This document shows positions 51,480 through 60,286 of a stretch of DNA of 64,000 nt, piece after piece. The stretch is taken from positions 62,001-126,000 of the forward strand of contig NZ_FNKQ01000006.1 of assembly GCF_900100875.1 (NCBI RefSeq), given 5' to 3'. Below the pieces are notes generated by a model. The model made no database searches. It saw only the letters and a list, made by a program, of their open reading frames with translations, and was not told the DNA's origin. The translations under genes and the position numbers were made by a program. Source of the stretch: Halopelagius longus (GTDB lineage Archaea > Halobacteriota > Halobacteria > Halobacteriales > Haloferacaceae). Within the stretch, counting starts at the first letter, position 1. Every line of letters begins with the position of its first letter.

Positions 51480-52759
51480 CGGACGCGTCCGCCCTCGACG
51501 ACCCCGCTCGGTCGGGGTCCAGACTCGCACGGTGGCGCGGCGTCGTCGGGCTCGCGGTTCGGCGCATCCTCGGCCGTCTCACCTCCGACCTGCCGAACCG
51601 GACGGCGCTGACCGTCTCCATCGTCGCCATCACCGTCGCGTTGCTCGTCGTCGTCACCGGCCTCAGCTTCGGGCTCGCCACGGAGTCCACCGTCTACGGC
51701 GGCAACGTGGACTACTGGGTCGTCCCCGAGAGCGGGACGACGCAGACGACGGTGTTCAGCGCCGAGAGCGCGCAACTCGGCGGCGTCCACGCGAAGCAAA
51801 CCGAGATGCAGGAGGTGGCGGGCGTCACGAGCTCTACGCCCGTCCTCGTCGAACTGGTCAGGATGCGAGGCGAGGAGAGTCCCGAACCCGAGTTCGTCCT
51901 CGCAGTCGGCGTCGTCCCCTCGGAGAATCCGACCGCCGTCTCCGGCGTCTCCACCGCGGCGCTGTCGCCGGGCGACCCCTACTACGCGAACGGGTCGTAC
52001 GACGGCGATTTCACGGGCGAAGTCGTCCTCTCGCCGGGGGCCGCCGAGGCGTTGCAGGCCTCCGAGAACGACTCGCTTTCGGTCCTCGGACTGTCGTCCG
52101 GGCGGACGGACCGGCAGTTCTCGGTCACCGCTGTCAACGGAACCGGAAGCGGCGCACCGCAGGGCGAGGTTCCCATCGCCGTCTTCCACCTGAGCGAGTT
52201 GCAGACGCTCACCGGCGCCGACGAGGGTGACCTCGCGGACCAGTTCCTCGTCAGGACGAACGACCCGTCGGCGAAGTCCCAAATCGAGGAGGCCTACCCC
52301 GGGGCGAGCGTCGTCGCTCGCTCCGGTCTCGCGACGCGGAACCTGTTCGAGTCGGACGTGCCGTTGGCCGTCAGCGCCGCGGCGTTGGTCATCGCGCTCG
52401 TCGTCTCGACGCTGTTCTTAGCGACGACGATGGCGCTCGAAATCGACGCCGACCGCCACCGCTACGCGGTTCTCGCCTCCATCGGGTTCGCCACGCGGAC
52501 GCGACTCGCGCTCGTCGCGCTCTCGACGCTGACCGTCGCCGTCGTCGGGGGGGTGTTCGGCTGTCTCCTCGGCGGCGTCGGCATCGTCGTCCTGAACCGA
52601 CTCGTCCTCGCGCAGATGGGCGTCGAGTCGCTCGCGCTGTTCCCGCCGCTCCTCCCGGCGTACGCGATGCTCGTCGCCGTCGTCGTCGGCGTCGCCGCGA
52701 CGCCGTATCCGCTCGTCGTCGCGTGGCGCACGAATTCGGTCACGGAGGTGCTGCAGTGA
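51476..52759 (+). CDS. ABC transporter permease (FtsX/MacB-like)
   Basis: A 427-residue permease with one N-terminal helix (ALTVSIVAITVALLVVVTGLS), a large extracellular domain of about 250 residues, and three C-terminal helices (including SAAALVIALVVSTLFLATTM and the following FtsX-like YAVLASIGFATRTRLALVAL). The start overlaps the ATPase stop by ATGA. It forms a heterodimer with the next permease. The extracellular domain has several NGS/NGT sequons. The cargo is unknown. Confidence 0.85.
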   Translation: MTDASALDDPARSGSRLARWRGVVGLAVRRILGRLTSDLPNRTALTVSIVAITVALLVVVTGLSFGLATESTVYGGNVDYWVVPESGTTQTTVFSAESAQLGGVHAKQTEMQEVAGVTSSTPVLVELVRMRGEESPEPEFVLAVGVVPSENPTAVSGVSTAALSPGDPYYANGSYDGDFTGEVVLSPGAAEALQASENDSLSVLGLSSGRTDRQFSVTAVNGTGSGAPQGEVPIAVFHLSELQTLTGADEGDLADQFLVRTNDPSAKSQIEEAYPGASVVARSGLATRNLFESDVPLAVSAAALVIALVVSTLFLATTMALEIDADRHRYAVLASIGFATRTRLALVALSTLTVAVVGGVFGCLLGGVGIVVLNRLVLAQMGVESLALFPPLLPAYAMLVAVVVGVAATPYPLVVAWRTNSVTEVLQ

Positions 52760-53985
52760 TGCTCGGGAGTCGAATCCGCGCCGTCGCGGGCATCGCGTTC
52801 ACGCAACTGCGCCGCGCCCCCGAACGAACGACGCTCGCCGTCCTCGGCATCGCGCTGGCGGTGCTCCTGACGACGCTCCTCGCCAGCGTCGGGTTCGGAG
52901 TCATCGACACTGGCGAACAGAAGTTCGACGCCGCCGGGCGCGACATCTGGGTGACCGGAGGTCCGGTCGAGTTATCCGCCGAGGGCGGCGGTTCGTTGGA
53001 GAGCCAGTTCGTCAACGCCCACCGCCTCGGCAATCAGTTCCGGAAGCACGAGCAGGTGAAGACGTCCGCGCCGGTGTTGTTCCACGCGGTGTACGCGTCG
53101 TCGAACGACACGGAGCCGAAACTCCTGACCGGGGTCGGCATCCCCAACACCGGCAGCGTCGCGATTCAGAACGGGTCGGAGTTCTCTCGCGCCGACGTCC
53201 ACTACGCCAACGGGTCCTACGACGGTCCGATGACGCGGGAGGTGATCATCGACCCGCGGACGGCCGAGCTGCTGAACGTTTCCGTCGGGGACACCATCTA
53301 CGTCGGCGGCAGTCGGGAGACGGTCTCCGAGAACCGGTTCACCGTCGTCGGTATCTCGCCGACGTTCTCGAAGTTCCTCGGAACCCCGACGGTGGCTATC
53401 CACCTGAGCGAGCTCCAGACGGTCACCGGGACGGCCGGAACGGACCCGGCGACGTTCCTCACGCTCAGCCTTGAGGACGGCGCGGACCCGAAGGCGGTCA
53501 GCGAAGAGCTCGCCGCGGAGTACCCCGAGTACGAGTTCCGAACGAACCGCGAACAGCTCCAACAGATTATCCAGAAGAACGCGCTCGTCCTCGCGAGCGG
53601 GTTCGTCCTCGTCGGCCTCGCCGTCGTCGTCGGACTCGCCCTCACGGTGAACCTGCTGGCGATAGTCGTCTACCAGCAACGCGAGGAGTTCGCGGCGCTC
53701 CAAGCGATGGGTATCTCCCGCGGACTCCTCGTCGGCGTCGTCTCCGTGCAAGCGCTGCTCATCTGTCTCGCGGGCGGCGCCGCCGGACTCCTCGCGACGC
53801 CCGTCGCCGCCGGTCTCACGAACGAGCTCGTGATACGGTTGGTCGGCCTCGAATCGCTCCTGCGGACGCCGCCCCTCGTCTACGCCGTCGGCGGCGCGAT
53901 AGCGCTCGCGATCGGCACCGGAAGCGCCGCCGCCGTCGGGTGGCAGTTGTCTCGCATCCCGGCGTACGTCGACCTCCGGCGGTGA
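52759..53985 (+). CDS. ABC transporter permease, FtsX-like
   Basis: A 408-residue paralogue of the preceding permease: N-terminal helix (TTLAVLGIALAVLLTTLLAS), extracellular domain with YANGSYDGPMTREVIIDP, which also occurs in nearly the same form in the partner (YYANGSYDGDFTGEVVLSP), and three C-terminal helices with EEFAALQAMGISRGLLVGVV. The shared extracellular stretch supports duplication followed by divergence. The start overlaps the previous stop by one base (TGATG). Function: half of the membrane part of a MacB-like exporter. Confidence 0.85.
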   Translation: MLGSRIRAVAGIAFTQLRRAPERTTLAVLGIALAVLLTTLLASVGFGVIDTGEQKFDAAGRDIWVTGGPVELSAEGGGSLESQFVNAHRLGNQFRKHEQVKTSAPVLFHAVYASSNDTEPKLLTGVGIPNTGSVAIQNGSEFSRADVHYANGSYDGPMTREVIIDPRTAELLNVSVGDTIYVGGSRETVSENRFTVVGISPTFSKFLGTPTVAIHLSELQTVTGTAGTDPATFLTLSLEDGADPKAVSEELAAEYPEYEFRTNREQLQQIIQKNALVLASGFVLVGLAVVVGLALTVNLLAIVVYQQREEFAALQAMGISRGLLVGVVSVQALLICLAGGAAGLLATPVAAGLTNELVIRLVGLESLLRTPPLVYAVGGAIALAIGTGSAAAVGWQLSRIPAYVDLRR

Positions 53986-54164
53986 TTCGCCGGAGGACCG
54001 CCGCCATCTCGCGCCGCAAACGCCGCGAACGACCGCGTTCGACGGCTACGAATCGGGATCGTGATGTGAATAGAAAGCGGGTGTGAACCTCCCGGGAGGC
54101 AGACAATTGGTAATAACATACGTTTACGTTCGGTTACAGTAAATACACGATTACTGACAAAATA

Positions 54165-54172
54165 CTATAAAT
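54165..54172 (+). promoter_or_regulatory. TATA box (CTATAAAT) of the Tat protein at 54206
   Basis: It ends 33 nt before the ATG, implying a short leader of roughly 8-10 nt. Confidence 0.5.
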
Positions 54173-54205
54173 GTGAGGTCGTTGTCAGTTTAGACGAGAT
54201 ACACA

Positions 54206-55891
54206 ATGGCGGGTATACACAGGAGGACGTATCTTAGGGGACTAGTTGCCGCAGGTGTCGTCGCCGGTTCCACGACCGGTGTCGGTTCAGTCGCGGCCCA
54301 GTCCACTAGTGACGAAGAGATAGACAACGAAGAACTCCCGAAGGGTCGAGCCCTCGTCTGGGACGGCGACATGAACTCCGCGTACAACGCGGAGATGCAC
54401 GTCGTCGGGAAGTCGAACGGAACGCCGTGTTCCTGCGGCGGCTCGGATGAATCCGACTCTTCGGACCGGAAAGGCGTCGTCCACGTCACGTCCAACGGGA
54501 CGGAGACAGGAGACTACGCCCTCGGGATGGTCAACGTCGGTCGGCGTCTGTCCGACCCGTTCACCCTCGCGGAGGCGACGGCGGACCAAGCGGTCTCCTT
54601 CGACTACTACGAAGGGTCGCAGAACACCGGCGCCGCCCCCGACGAGGTGTACGTCATCGTCGAGACGGCCGGAAAAACGATCGACGAACTCGCGAACAAG
54701 CTGTACGGCGACGACTTCCTCAAGCTCGAACCCGAGCAGCAACTGAAAGTCGACGAAAAGTACCGCGCGCAGTTCGACGCGGACTACCAGTCGCTCGACG
54801 AGATTTCGCAGGACGCGTTCGGTCACAGCTACCTCGAACTGAGCGGACAGACGCTCGGGTCGTCGATTACGGCCAGGGTGTACGTCAACCAGTTCGACGA
54901 CAGCAAGCTGTCGAAGGACGAACTCGCGCAGATACGCTGGGATCAGTCCTACGATACCCTCTCGTCGACGCACCAGAGTCAGGTCGATAGCCTGTACGCG
55001 GCTCAGACCGTCGAAGGGAGCTCGGACGATAACGCGGGAACCCAGCGGTACCTCGCGGTCACGCACGTCGACGACAACGGCGACGCGAACTCGTCGTCGG
55101 ACTCCTCCGAGAACGGCGACAAGGAGTTCAACACGTTCAACGTCTCCAACGCCTTACAGGGCGGCCAAACGAACTGGATGGCCGTACCGGTCTCCAGCGA
55201 GAACCTGATGTCGACCGACGCGATCGAGGAGATCGCCTTCCAACTCCGCGACGAGCGGGAGACCTTCAGCAACTTCGTCGACCAGTACGGCGAAGACGCA
55301 GAGCTCGTCGGTGTCGGGTTCGGTCTCGGGTACACGACCCGACAGTCCGTCCTCGACATGTACTACGACGACCTGATGGTGAAGTACTCCGCAGACGGGA
55401 ACTCCAAGACGGCGACGTTCGACTTCCCGGCGACGGTTCCGGCTAACGTGAAGGCGTCGGACCGTCTCAACACCAAGAAGAGCGGGGCGTTCACCGTCAC
55501 CGCGGAACTCCAACAGGACGAAGCCGGCCTCGACCTCGAGGACGTCATCAAGAAGTCGGTCAGAATCGCCCCGTTCCAGTCGGTGGCACCACCGGTCGAC
55601 GTCGGCATCCCCGCCCGTAAGGTGACGGTTGAGGACGGAAAACTCACCGCGAAGTTCCCCGCCTCGAAGATTCCGGACCTCCTCGGAACCGGCGAGGACT
55701 GCAAGTTCGTACTCGCGGGCGAGTTCGACGTCGAAAGCGCCTCGTCGTTCTACGGCGTCGGCACGGTAGACGTGTTCACGCCCGGCGGCGGCGACTCCGA
55801 CGATAACTCGACCGACGACTCGGACGGAAACTCGACGTCGGAGTCGGACTTCGTCGAGTGGACGACGCAGGTGCTCGGTAACCTGTCCTAG
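54206..55891 (+). CDS. Tat-exported protein of unknown function
   Basis: A 561-residue exported protein with a twin-arginine signal (HRRTYLRGLVAAGVVAGS) and a mature part rich in Asp, Ser and Thr. A Cys pair in PCSCGGSDESDSS lies near residue 75. The middle part has several helical, charged segments, and the C-terminal part is beta-rich (ARKVTVEDGKLTAKFPASKI), ending in a Ser/Asp/Asn-rich tail (DSDDNSTDDSDGNSTSE) with sequons. I do not recognise a family. It sits after the ABC exporter on its own promoter and before a DUF1616 gene, so a surface-structure role is possible. No anchor is visible. Confidence 0.7.
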   Translation: MAGIHRRTYLRGLVAAGVVAGSTTGVGSVAAQSTSDEEIDNEELPKGRALVWDGDMNSAYNAEMHVVGKSNGTPCSCGGSDESDSSDRKGVVHVTSNGTETGDYALGMVNVGRRLSDPFTLAEATADQAVSFDYYEGSQNTGAAPDEVYVIVETAGKTIDELANKLYGDDFLKLEPEQQLKVDEKYRAQFDADYQSLDEISQDAFGHSYLELSGQTLGSSITARVYVNQFDDSKLSKDELAQIRWDQSYDTLSSTHQSQVDSLYAAQTVEGSSDDNAGTQRYLAVTHVDDNGDANSSSDSSENGDKEFNTFNVSNALQGGQTNWMAVPVSSENLMSTDAIEEIAFQLRDERETFSNFVDQYGEDAELVGVGFGLGYTTRQSVLDMYYDDLMVKYSADGNSKTATFDFPATVPANVKASDRLNTKKSGAFTVTAELQQDEAGLDLEDVIKKSVRIAPFQSVAPPVDVGIPARKVTVEDGKLTAKFPASKIPDLLGTGEDCKFVLAGEFDVESASSFYGVGTVDVFTPGGGDSDDNSTDDSDGNSTSESDFVEWTTQVLGNLS

Positions 55892-55912
55892 GGTCGACTG
55901 ACGAACCTTCCG

Positions 55913-55917
55913 TTTTT
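55913..55917 (+). terminator. T-tract after the Tat protein gene
   Basis: Five T residues followed by CTTTC lie about 22 nt after the stop codon. A second T6 tract at 56011-56016 precedes the next gene. Confidence 0.35.
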
Positions 55918-56041
55918 CTTTCGTCCCGCACGCTACCGACTCCCTCGGTAGTGGCGACTTCGCCGCCGCGAGTCGGAGTCGGTCGAACGTGTCGGTTCTC
56001 CACCCGATTCTTTTTTGTCCGTGGGTTCTGCCACACTCTGT

Positions 56042-57049
56042 ATGTCCCGTTCGAACGAGTGGTCGCTCCTCCTCCCGAAGTCCGTGCGAAGCGTTCCCGC
56101 GGACCTGGCGGCGGTTCTCGGAGTAACCCTCCTCACGGTCGCGGTCGTCTTTCTCCCGACCGTTCGGGAGACGCCGATTCGAATCGTCGTCGGCCTCGGA
56201 TTCGTCCTCTTCGTCCCGGGGTACGCGTTCGTCGCCGCCCTCTTCCCGGAACGGGGGCCAGAGTTGCATTCGGACGACGAGGGAACCGACGCCGAGGGTA
56301 TCGACGTGCTCGAACGAGTCGCCCTCTCGTTCGGGACGAGTATCGCAATCGCTCCCCTCGTCGGCCTCGCACTCAACTTCACCCTGTTGGGACTCCGTCT
56401 GACACCAATCGTGGCGACGCTCTCCGCGTTCATCGCCGTGATGGTGTTCGTCGCGGTACAGAGACGGTCGGAGTTATCCCCCGAGGACCGCTTCTACGTC
56501 CCGTACCGTCGGTGGGTCGCCTCGGCGCGAGACGGACTAGTTCGTCCCGACACTCGCACCGACATGGGGCTGAACGTCCTCCTCGCCGTCAGCGTCCTCC
56601 TCGCGGCCGGAAGCGTCGGATACTCCGTCGCGACGACACCGGACGGTTCGACGTTCAGCGAACTGTACCTCCTAACCGAGGACGAGTCGGGCGAACTCGT
56701 CGCCGACGACTATCCGACGGAGTTCACCCGCGGGGAGTCGAAACCGCTCGTCGTCGGCGTCGAGAACCACGAACGGACGACTCAATCGTACACCGTCGTC
56801 TCGGTACTGCAACGCGTCTCGGTCGAGAACAACACGACGACGGTACTCGAACAGCAGCGACTGCAGGAGTTCCAACCGACGCTCGAACACAACGAGACGT
56901 GGCGACAGCGACACTCGGTCGAGCCGACGATGTCGGGGGACCGTCTCCGATTAGTCTACCTCGTCTACCGCGGCGACGCGCCGGCCGACCCGACAGTCGA
57001 GAACGCCTACCGGGAGACGCACCTCTGGATAAACGTCTCGGAGCCCTGA
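56042..57049 (+). CDS. DUF1616 domain membrane protein (second copy)
   Basis: A 335-residue DUF1616 protein with the same plan as the copy at 10447: an N-terminal helix pair ending VLFVPGYAFVAALFP, two more helices, one further helix (NVLLAVSVLLAAGSVGYSVA) and an extracellular domain ending VYRGDAPADPTVENAYRETH. The last part is nearly identical in the two copies, while middle parts differ. The start at 56042 follows a T-rich tract by about 25 nt, so it may be leaderless. Function unknown; the family associates with archaeal surface glycan loci. Confidence 0.82.
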   Translation: MSRSNEWSLLLPKSVRSVPADLAAVLGVTLLTVAVVFLPTVRETPIRIVVGLGFVLFVPGYAFVAALFPERGPELHSDDEGTDAEGIDVLERVALSFGTSIAIAPLVGLALNFTLLGLRLTPIVATLSAFIAVMVFVAVQRRSELSPEDRFYVPYRRWVASARDGLVRPDTRTDMGLNVLLAVSVLLAAGSVGYSVATTPDGSTFSELYLLTEDESGELVADDYPTEFTRGESKPLVVGVENHERTTQSYTVVSVLQRVSVENNTTTVLEQQRLQEFQPTLEHNETWRQRHSVEPTMSGDRLRLVYLVYRGDAPADPTVENAYRETHLWINVSEP

Positions 57050-57071
57050 CCGCGGCGGAGCGCGGGATCGA

Positions 57072-57635
57072 CTACCGATTCCCGTACCCGACTTCGTCTC
57101 TCTCCGGCGACTTCCCGAAGAACACGTCGGCGACGCCGGGCATCCCGTCCCACACCCACACCGCGAGCGTGAACGCCGTGAGGACGACTCCGAGCGCCAG
57201 CATCGGGGACCACCGCCGGGTCAAGAAGAACTGCAGGAAGCTCGTGTGGTGACCGCTCGGGCCCGGGAAGATGGGCCAAAGCAGGAAGCCCACCTTTCCG
57301 AAGTTCCCGTGCAACACGGGGCCTAACACGTCGCCCACGAGGTGAGAGGTGTACCCCACTCCGAACGCGGTCACGAGGGTTCTGGAGCGAACGTCGTCGA
57401 AGACGGACCACAGGACGCCGAGGACGAGCGCGAACGTGAAAAGCGAGTGAGCGAAACTTCGCCCCGACGCCAACACGCCGAACGTCCACGCGGCGGGTTT
57501 GTCTATCAGGTCCGGGAACTGCGTCCCGAAAACGAGCGCGAGGACCGGAACGCCCGACGGCGGACGGTGCGTGCGGATTCGTGACCCGAACGAGTAGAGG
57601 AGGTAGCCGAACGCGGCGTGAGCCCACGGAAGCAT
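57072..57635 (-). CDS. Membrane-bound metal-dependent hydrolase (YdjM-like)
   Basis: A 187-residue membrane protein of the YdjM/LexA-binding, membrane-bound metal-dependent hydrolase family. It shows MLPWAHAAFGYLLYSFGSRI, GTQFPDLIDKPAAWTFG (Asp-rich ligand loop), RSFAHSLFTFALVLGVLW and GYTSHLVGDVLGP, with His and Asp spaced as in the family. About five helices. The substrate is unknown. It converges with the DUF1616 gene and diverges from a small membrane protein. Confidence 0.8.
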   Translation of the reverse strand: MLPWAHAAFGYLLYSFGSRIRTHRPPSGVPVLALVFGTQFPDLIDKPAAWTFGVLASGRSFAHSLFTFALVLGVLWSVFDDVRSRTLVTAFGVGYTSHLVGDVLGPVLHGNFGKVGFLLWPIFPGPSGHHTSFLQFFLTRRWSPMLALGVVLTAFTLAVWVWDGMPGVADVFFGKSPERDEVGYGNR

Positions 57636-57738
57636 CGTTTCCCCCTGCCTCTTCGACGTGCATAGGTGCTTCGCTCGTGTTGCCTGTCAACTCCGCGACC
57701 CGAAAGTTACGTATAGGTGGGGGCCGCCATCGACTACC

Positions 57739-58014
57739 ATGGCCGTCACACGACGCGAGCGGTTCGTCCACGCGCAACTCGGGTGGATGCTCGCCGGTAC
57801 GTTCGCACTGAGTGTTCTCGACGCGTTCTCGTACGAGCTGTTCTTCGTCGTCGCCCTCATCGGTTTTCTCGTCGTCACGGAACTCACCGCCCCGTTCTCG
57901 GTCACGCCGCGGTGGCGACGCCGATTGCGGTGGATAATCGCTCTCGGACTCGTCGGCTTCGGCTACGTCATCGTCCGCAGGATTCTCGACCTCCTCCCGC
58001 CGGGGGTGCTCTGA
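57739..58014 (+). CDS. Small two-to-three-helix membrane protein of the MoxR/DUF58 locus
   Basis: A 91-residue protein with helices around LGWMLAGTFALSVLDAFSY, FFVVALIGFLVVTELTAPF and RWIIALGLVGFGYVIVRRIL, and basic ends. It starts an operon with the DUF4350 gene (no gap) and MoxR. Haloarchaeal MoxR loci often have such a small protein first. Start at 57739 is set by the composition change and by MAVTRRERFVHAQL. Function unknown. Confidence 0.7.
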   Translation: MAVTRRERFVHAQLGWMLAGTFALSVLDAFSYELFFVVALIGFLVVTELTAPFSVTPRWRRRLRWIIALGLVGFGYVIVRRILDLLPPGVL

Positions 58015-59031
58015 GTGCGCCGCCCGGACGTCGACACTCCGCGGGCGCTCCTCGTCGCTCTCGTCGCCGTCTGCGCCGTCTCGCTCCTCTTCGCCGGCAC
58101 GATGTCGTCCGCCGCGTTCGGCGCGTTCAACGCGGGATGGGACGGCTCGTCGACGGTTCGAGACACGGCAAAGGAGGCCGGTGCGACGCCGACCGTCGCG
58201 CTCGAAACGACCGCGTACGCCGAGGCCGACCCGAGCGAGACGGTGGCGTTCGTCGTCGCGCCGGACGACGAGTACACCGACGCGGAGGCGGAGCGACTCC
58301 GCACCTTCGTCGAGGAGGGCGGAACGCTCGTCGTCGCGGAGGACTACGGGACCGTCGGAAACGACCTGTTGGCCGACATCGGCGCGGAGACGCGCTTCGA
58401 CGGACGGACGGTCCGCGACCTGCGTCACCACGGACCGACGACGGCGATGCCGGAGGCGACGAACGTCAGCGACGCCGAGACGACCGACGGAGTCGAGTCG
58501 ATCATGCTGAACTACGGCACGGTCCTCACCGGCGCGAACGGGACGGTGTTGGTGCGGACGTCCTCGTACGCGTACCTCGATACCGACGACGACGGCGAGG
58601 CCGACGAGGGCGAACCGTTCCGGTCGTATCCGGTCGTCGCCGCCGAAGAGGTGGGTTCGGGCCGCGTCGTCGCCGTCAGCGACCCGAGTCTGTTCATCAA
58701 CACGATGCAGAAGCGCGCGGACAATCCGCGCCTCGTCTCCGGACTCGTCGGCGACAGAGAGACCGTCCTCCTCGATTACTCCCACTCGGAGTCCCAACCC
58801 CCGATTCGCGTCGCTCTCATCCACCTCCGGGACTCGTCCGCCGCGCAGGTCGGCCTCGGCCTCTTCGGCTTGCTCGTCGTCGGCCTTCGGCAGTCGGGGC
58901 GTCTGCACCTCCCGACGCTCTCGTCCGGACGCGGCGAACCGGCGTCTCCGGGAGACGGAGGAGGCGACGGCGAGGCGGAATCGATAGCAGAACCTAACAC
59001 CCATCGGAGAGAAGGGGGAAATCATGAGTGA
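58015..59031 (+). CDS. DUF4350 domain membrane protein
   Basis: A 338-residue protein with a GTG start directly after the previous stop. N-terminal helix (LLVALVAVCAVSLLFAGTM), then a domain with the DUF4350 pattern (ETVAFVVAPDDEYTDAEAER, FVEEGGTLVVAEDYGTVGND, GSGRVVAVSDPSLFINTM), a second helix (AQVGLGLFGLLVVGLRQSG) and an acidic tail. In other organisms DUF4350 proteins are encoded with MoxR ATPases and DUF58 proteins and may act on cell-surface or membrane-protein maturation. It overlaps MoxR by 8 nt. Confidence 0.85.
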   Translation: MRRPDVDTPRALLVALVAVCAVSLLFAGTMSSAAFGAFNAGWDGSSTVRDTAKEAGATPTVALETTAYAEADPSETVAFVVAPDDEYTDAEAERLRTFVEEGGTLVVAEDYGTVGNDLLADIGAETRFDGRTVRDLRHHGPTTAMPEATNVSDAETTDGVESIMLNYGTVLTGANGTVLVRTSSYAYLDTDDDGEADEGEPFRSYPVVAAEEVGSGRVVAVSDPSLFINTMQKRADNPRLVSGLVGDRETVLLDYSHSESQPPIRVALIHLRDSSAAQVGLGLFGLLVVGLRQSGRLHLPTLSSGRGEPASPGDGGGDGEAESIAEPNTHRREGGNHE

Positions 59032-59992
59032 CCCCGCAGAGCTCTACGACTCGATTCGCGAAGAGGTCAGTACCGTCCTCATCGGGAACGAACGGATTCT
59101 CGAAGGACTGACCGTCTCGCTTCTCACTCGCGGCCATCTCCTCCTCGAAGGCGTCCCCGGAATCGGAAAGACGATGACCGCCAACCTGTTCGCGCGGGCG
59201 ACGGGACTCGACTACAATCGTATCCAGTTCACACCGGACATCCTCCCGGCGGACATCACCGGCACGGAGATATACCGCGAGCAGACCGCCGAGTTCGAGG
59301 TACGCCGCGGCCCCGTCTTCTCGAATCTGGTCGTCGCAGACGAGATAAACCGCGCGACGCCGAAAGCGCAGAGCGCACTCCTCGAATCGATGCAGGAGAG
59401 GCAGGTGACCATCGGCGGGGAGACGTTCTCGCTCCCGAACCCGTTCATGGTCGTCGCGACGCAGAACCCGATAGAGATGGACGGGACCTTCGAACTCCCG
59501 GAGGCCCAACGCGACCGGTTCCAACTGAAGTACACGATGGAACATCTCGAGTGGGACGACGAACGGGAGTTCATCGACCGGTTCCACGCCAATCCGGAAC
59601 TCGGCGCGGGCGACGTCCAACGCGTCGTCAGCGTCGACGACTTACTGGCGGCCCAGAGCGCCGTCGAATCGGTCCACGTCGCCGAACCCGTCCGCGAGTT
59701 CCTCTTGGAGGTGGTTACCGCGACGCGGGAGTCCGAGGAGATTCTGCACGGCGCGTCCACGCGGGCGACGCTCTCGCTTCTCAACGCCACGAAGGCGTAC
59801 GCGGCGATTCACGGGCGCAACTACGTCATCCCCGACGACGTTCTCACGATGGTCAAACCCGCGTTCGTCCACCGCATCATCCTCACGACGGACGCCGAAC
59901 TGAACGAACGCGACCCCGCGGACGTCCTCGGAACCGTCGTCGAATCGGTAGACCCGCCCGAAGTGAGTATCGGCGTCCCCGAGGAGCAGTAA
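59024..59992 (+). CDS. MoxR-family AAA+ ATPase
   Basis: A 322-residue AAA+ ATPase of the MoxR/RavA class. Walker A GVPGIGKT (43-50), Walker B LVVADEINRATPKAQSALLE, sensor region VVATQNPIEMDGTFELPEAQ and the lid domain are all present. MoxR ATPases act as chaperones that insert metals or assemble complexes, usually with DUF58 (von Willebrand-like) partners, which is found here at 61715 on the other strand. A G-rich ribosome site (GAAGGGGGAA) precedes the ATG. Confidence 0.9.
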   Translation: MSDPAELYDSIREEVSTVLIGNERILEGLTVSLLTRGHLLLEGVPGIGKTMTANLFARATGLDYNRIQFTPDILPADITGTEIYREQTAEFEVRRGPVFSNLVVADEINRATPKAQSALLESMQERQVTIGGETFSLPNPFMVVATQNPIEMDGTFELPEAQRDRFQLKYTMEHLEWDDEREFIDRFHANPELGAGDVQRVVSVDDLLAAQSAVESVHVAEPVREFLLEVVTATRESEEILHGASTRATLSLLNATKAYAAIHGRNYVIPDDVLTMVKPAFVHRIILTTDAELNERDPADVLGTVVESVDPPEVSIGVPEEQ

Positions 59993-60286
59993 CGCCGGTT
60001 CGGCCGCGCCGAACCCGTCGCGTCGTCTCACTCTACGCTCCCCGGGACAGTTTCTGCAGCCGCTGCAAATCGAATGCACCCCCTCGTAACGACCGGTACC
60101 GTAAGTGGAGCATACTCCGATTAACCTCCTAGTAAAGGATTTGGCCGCCGAAGAGACATTCAGGTATGTAATGTTTCTTAATTCACACTTGGCGTTACAG
60201 TGTTACGTTCGTAAATGTCCGCTCGGTTACATCGAGTATGGAGACGGTCGATCGGGAGAATCTACCTCGATGTTTAGTTCCGGCCG
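59993..60286. other. Spacer between convergent genes
   Basis: About 290 nt between two converging operons, with an AT-rich part around 60110-60200. No gene or RNA is seen; it probably holds terminators for both sides. Confidence 0.3.
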
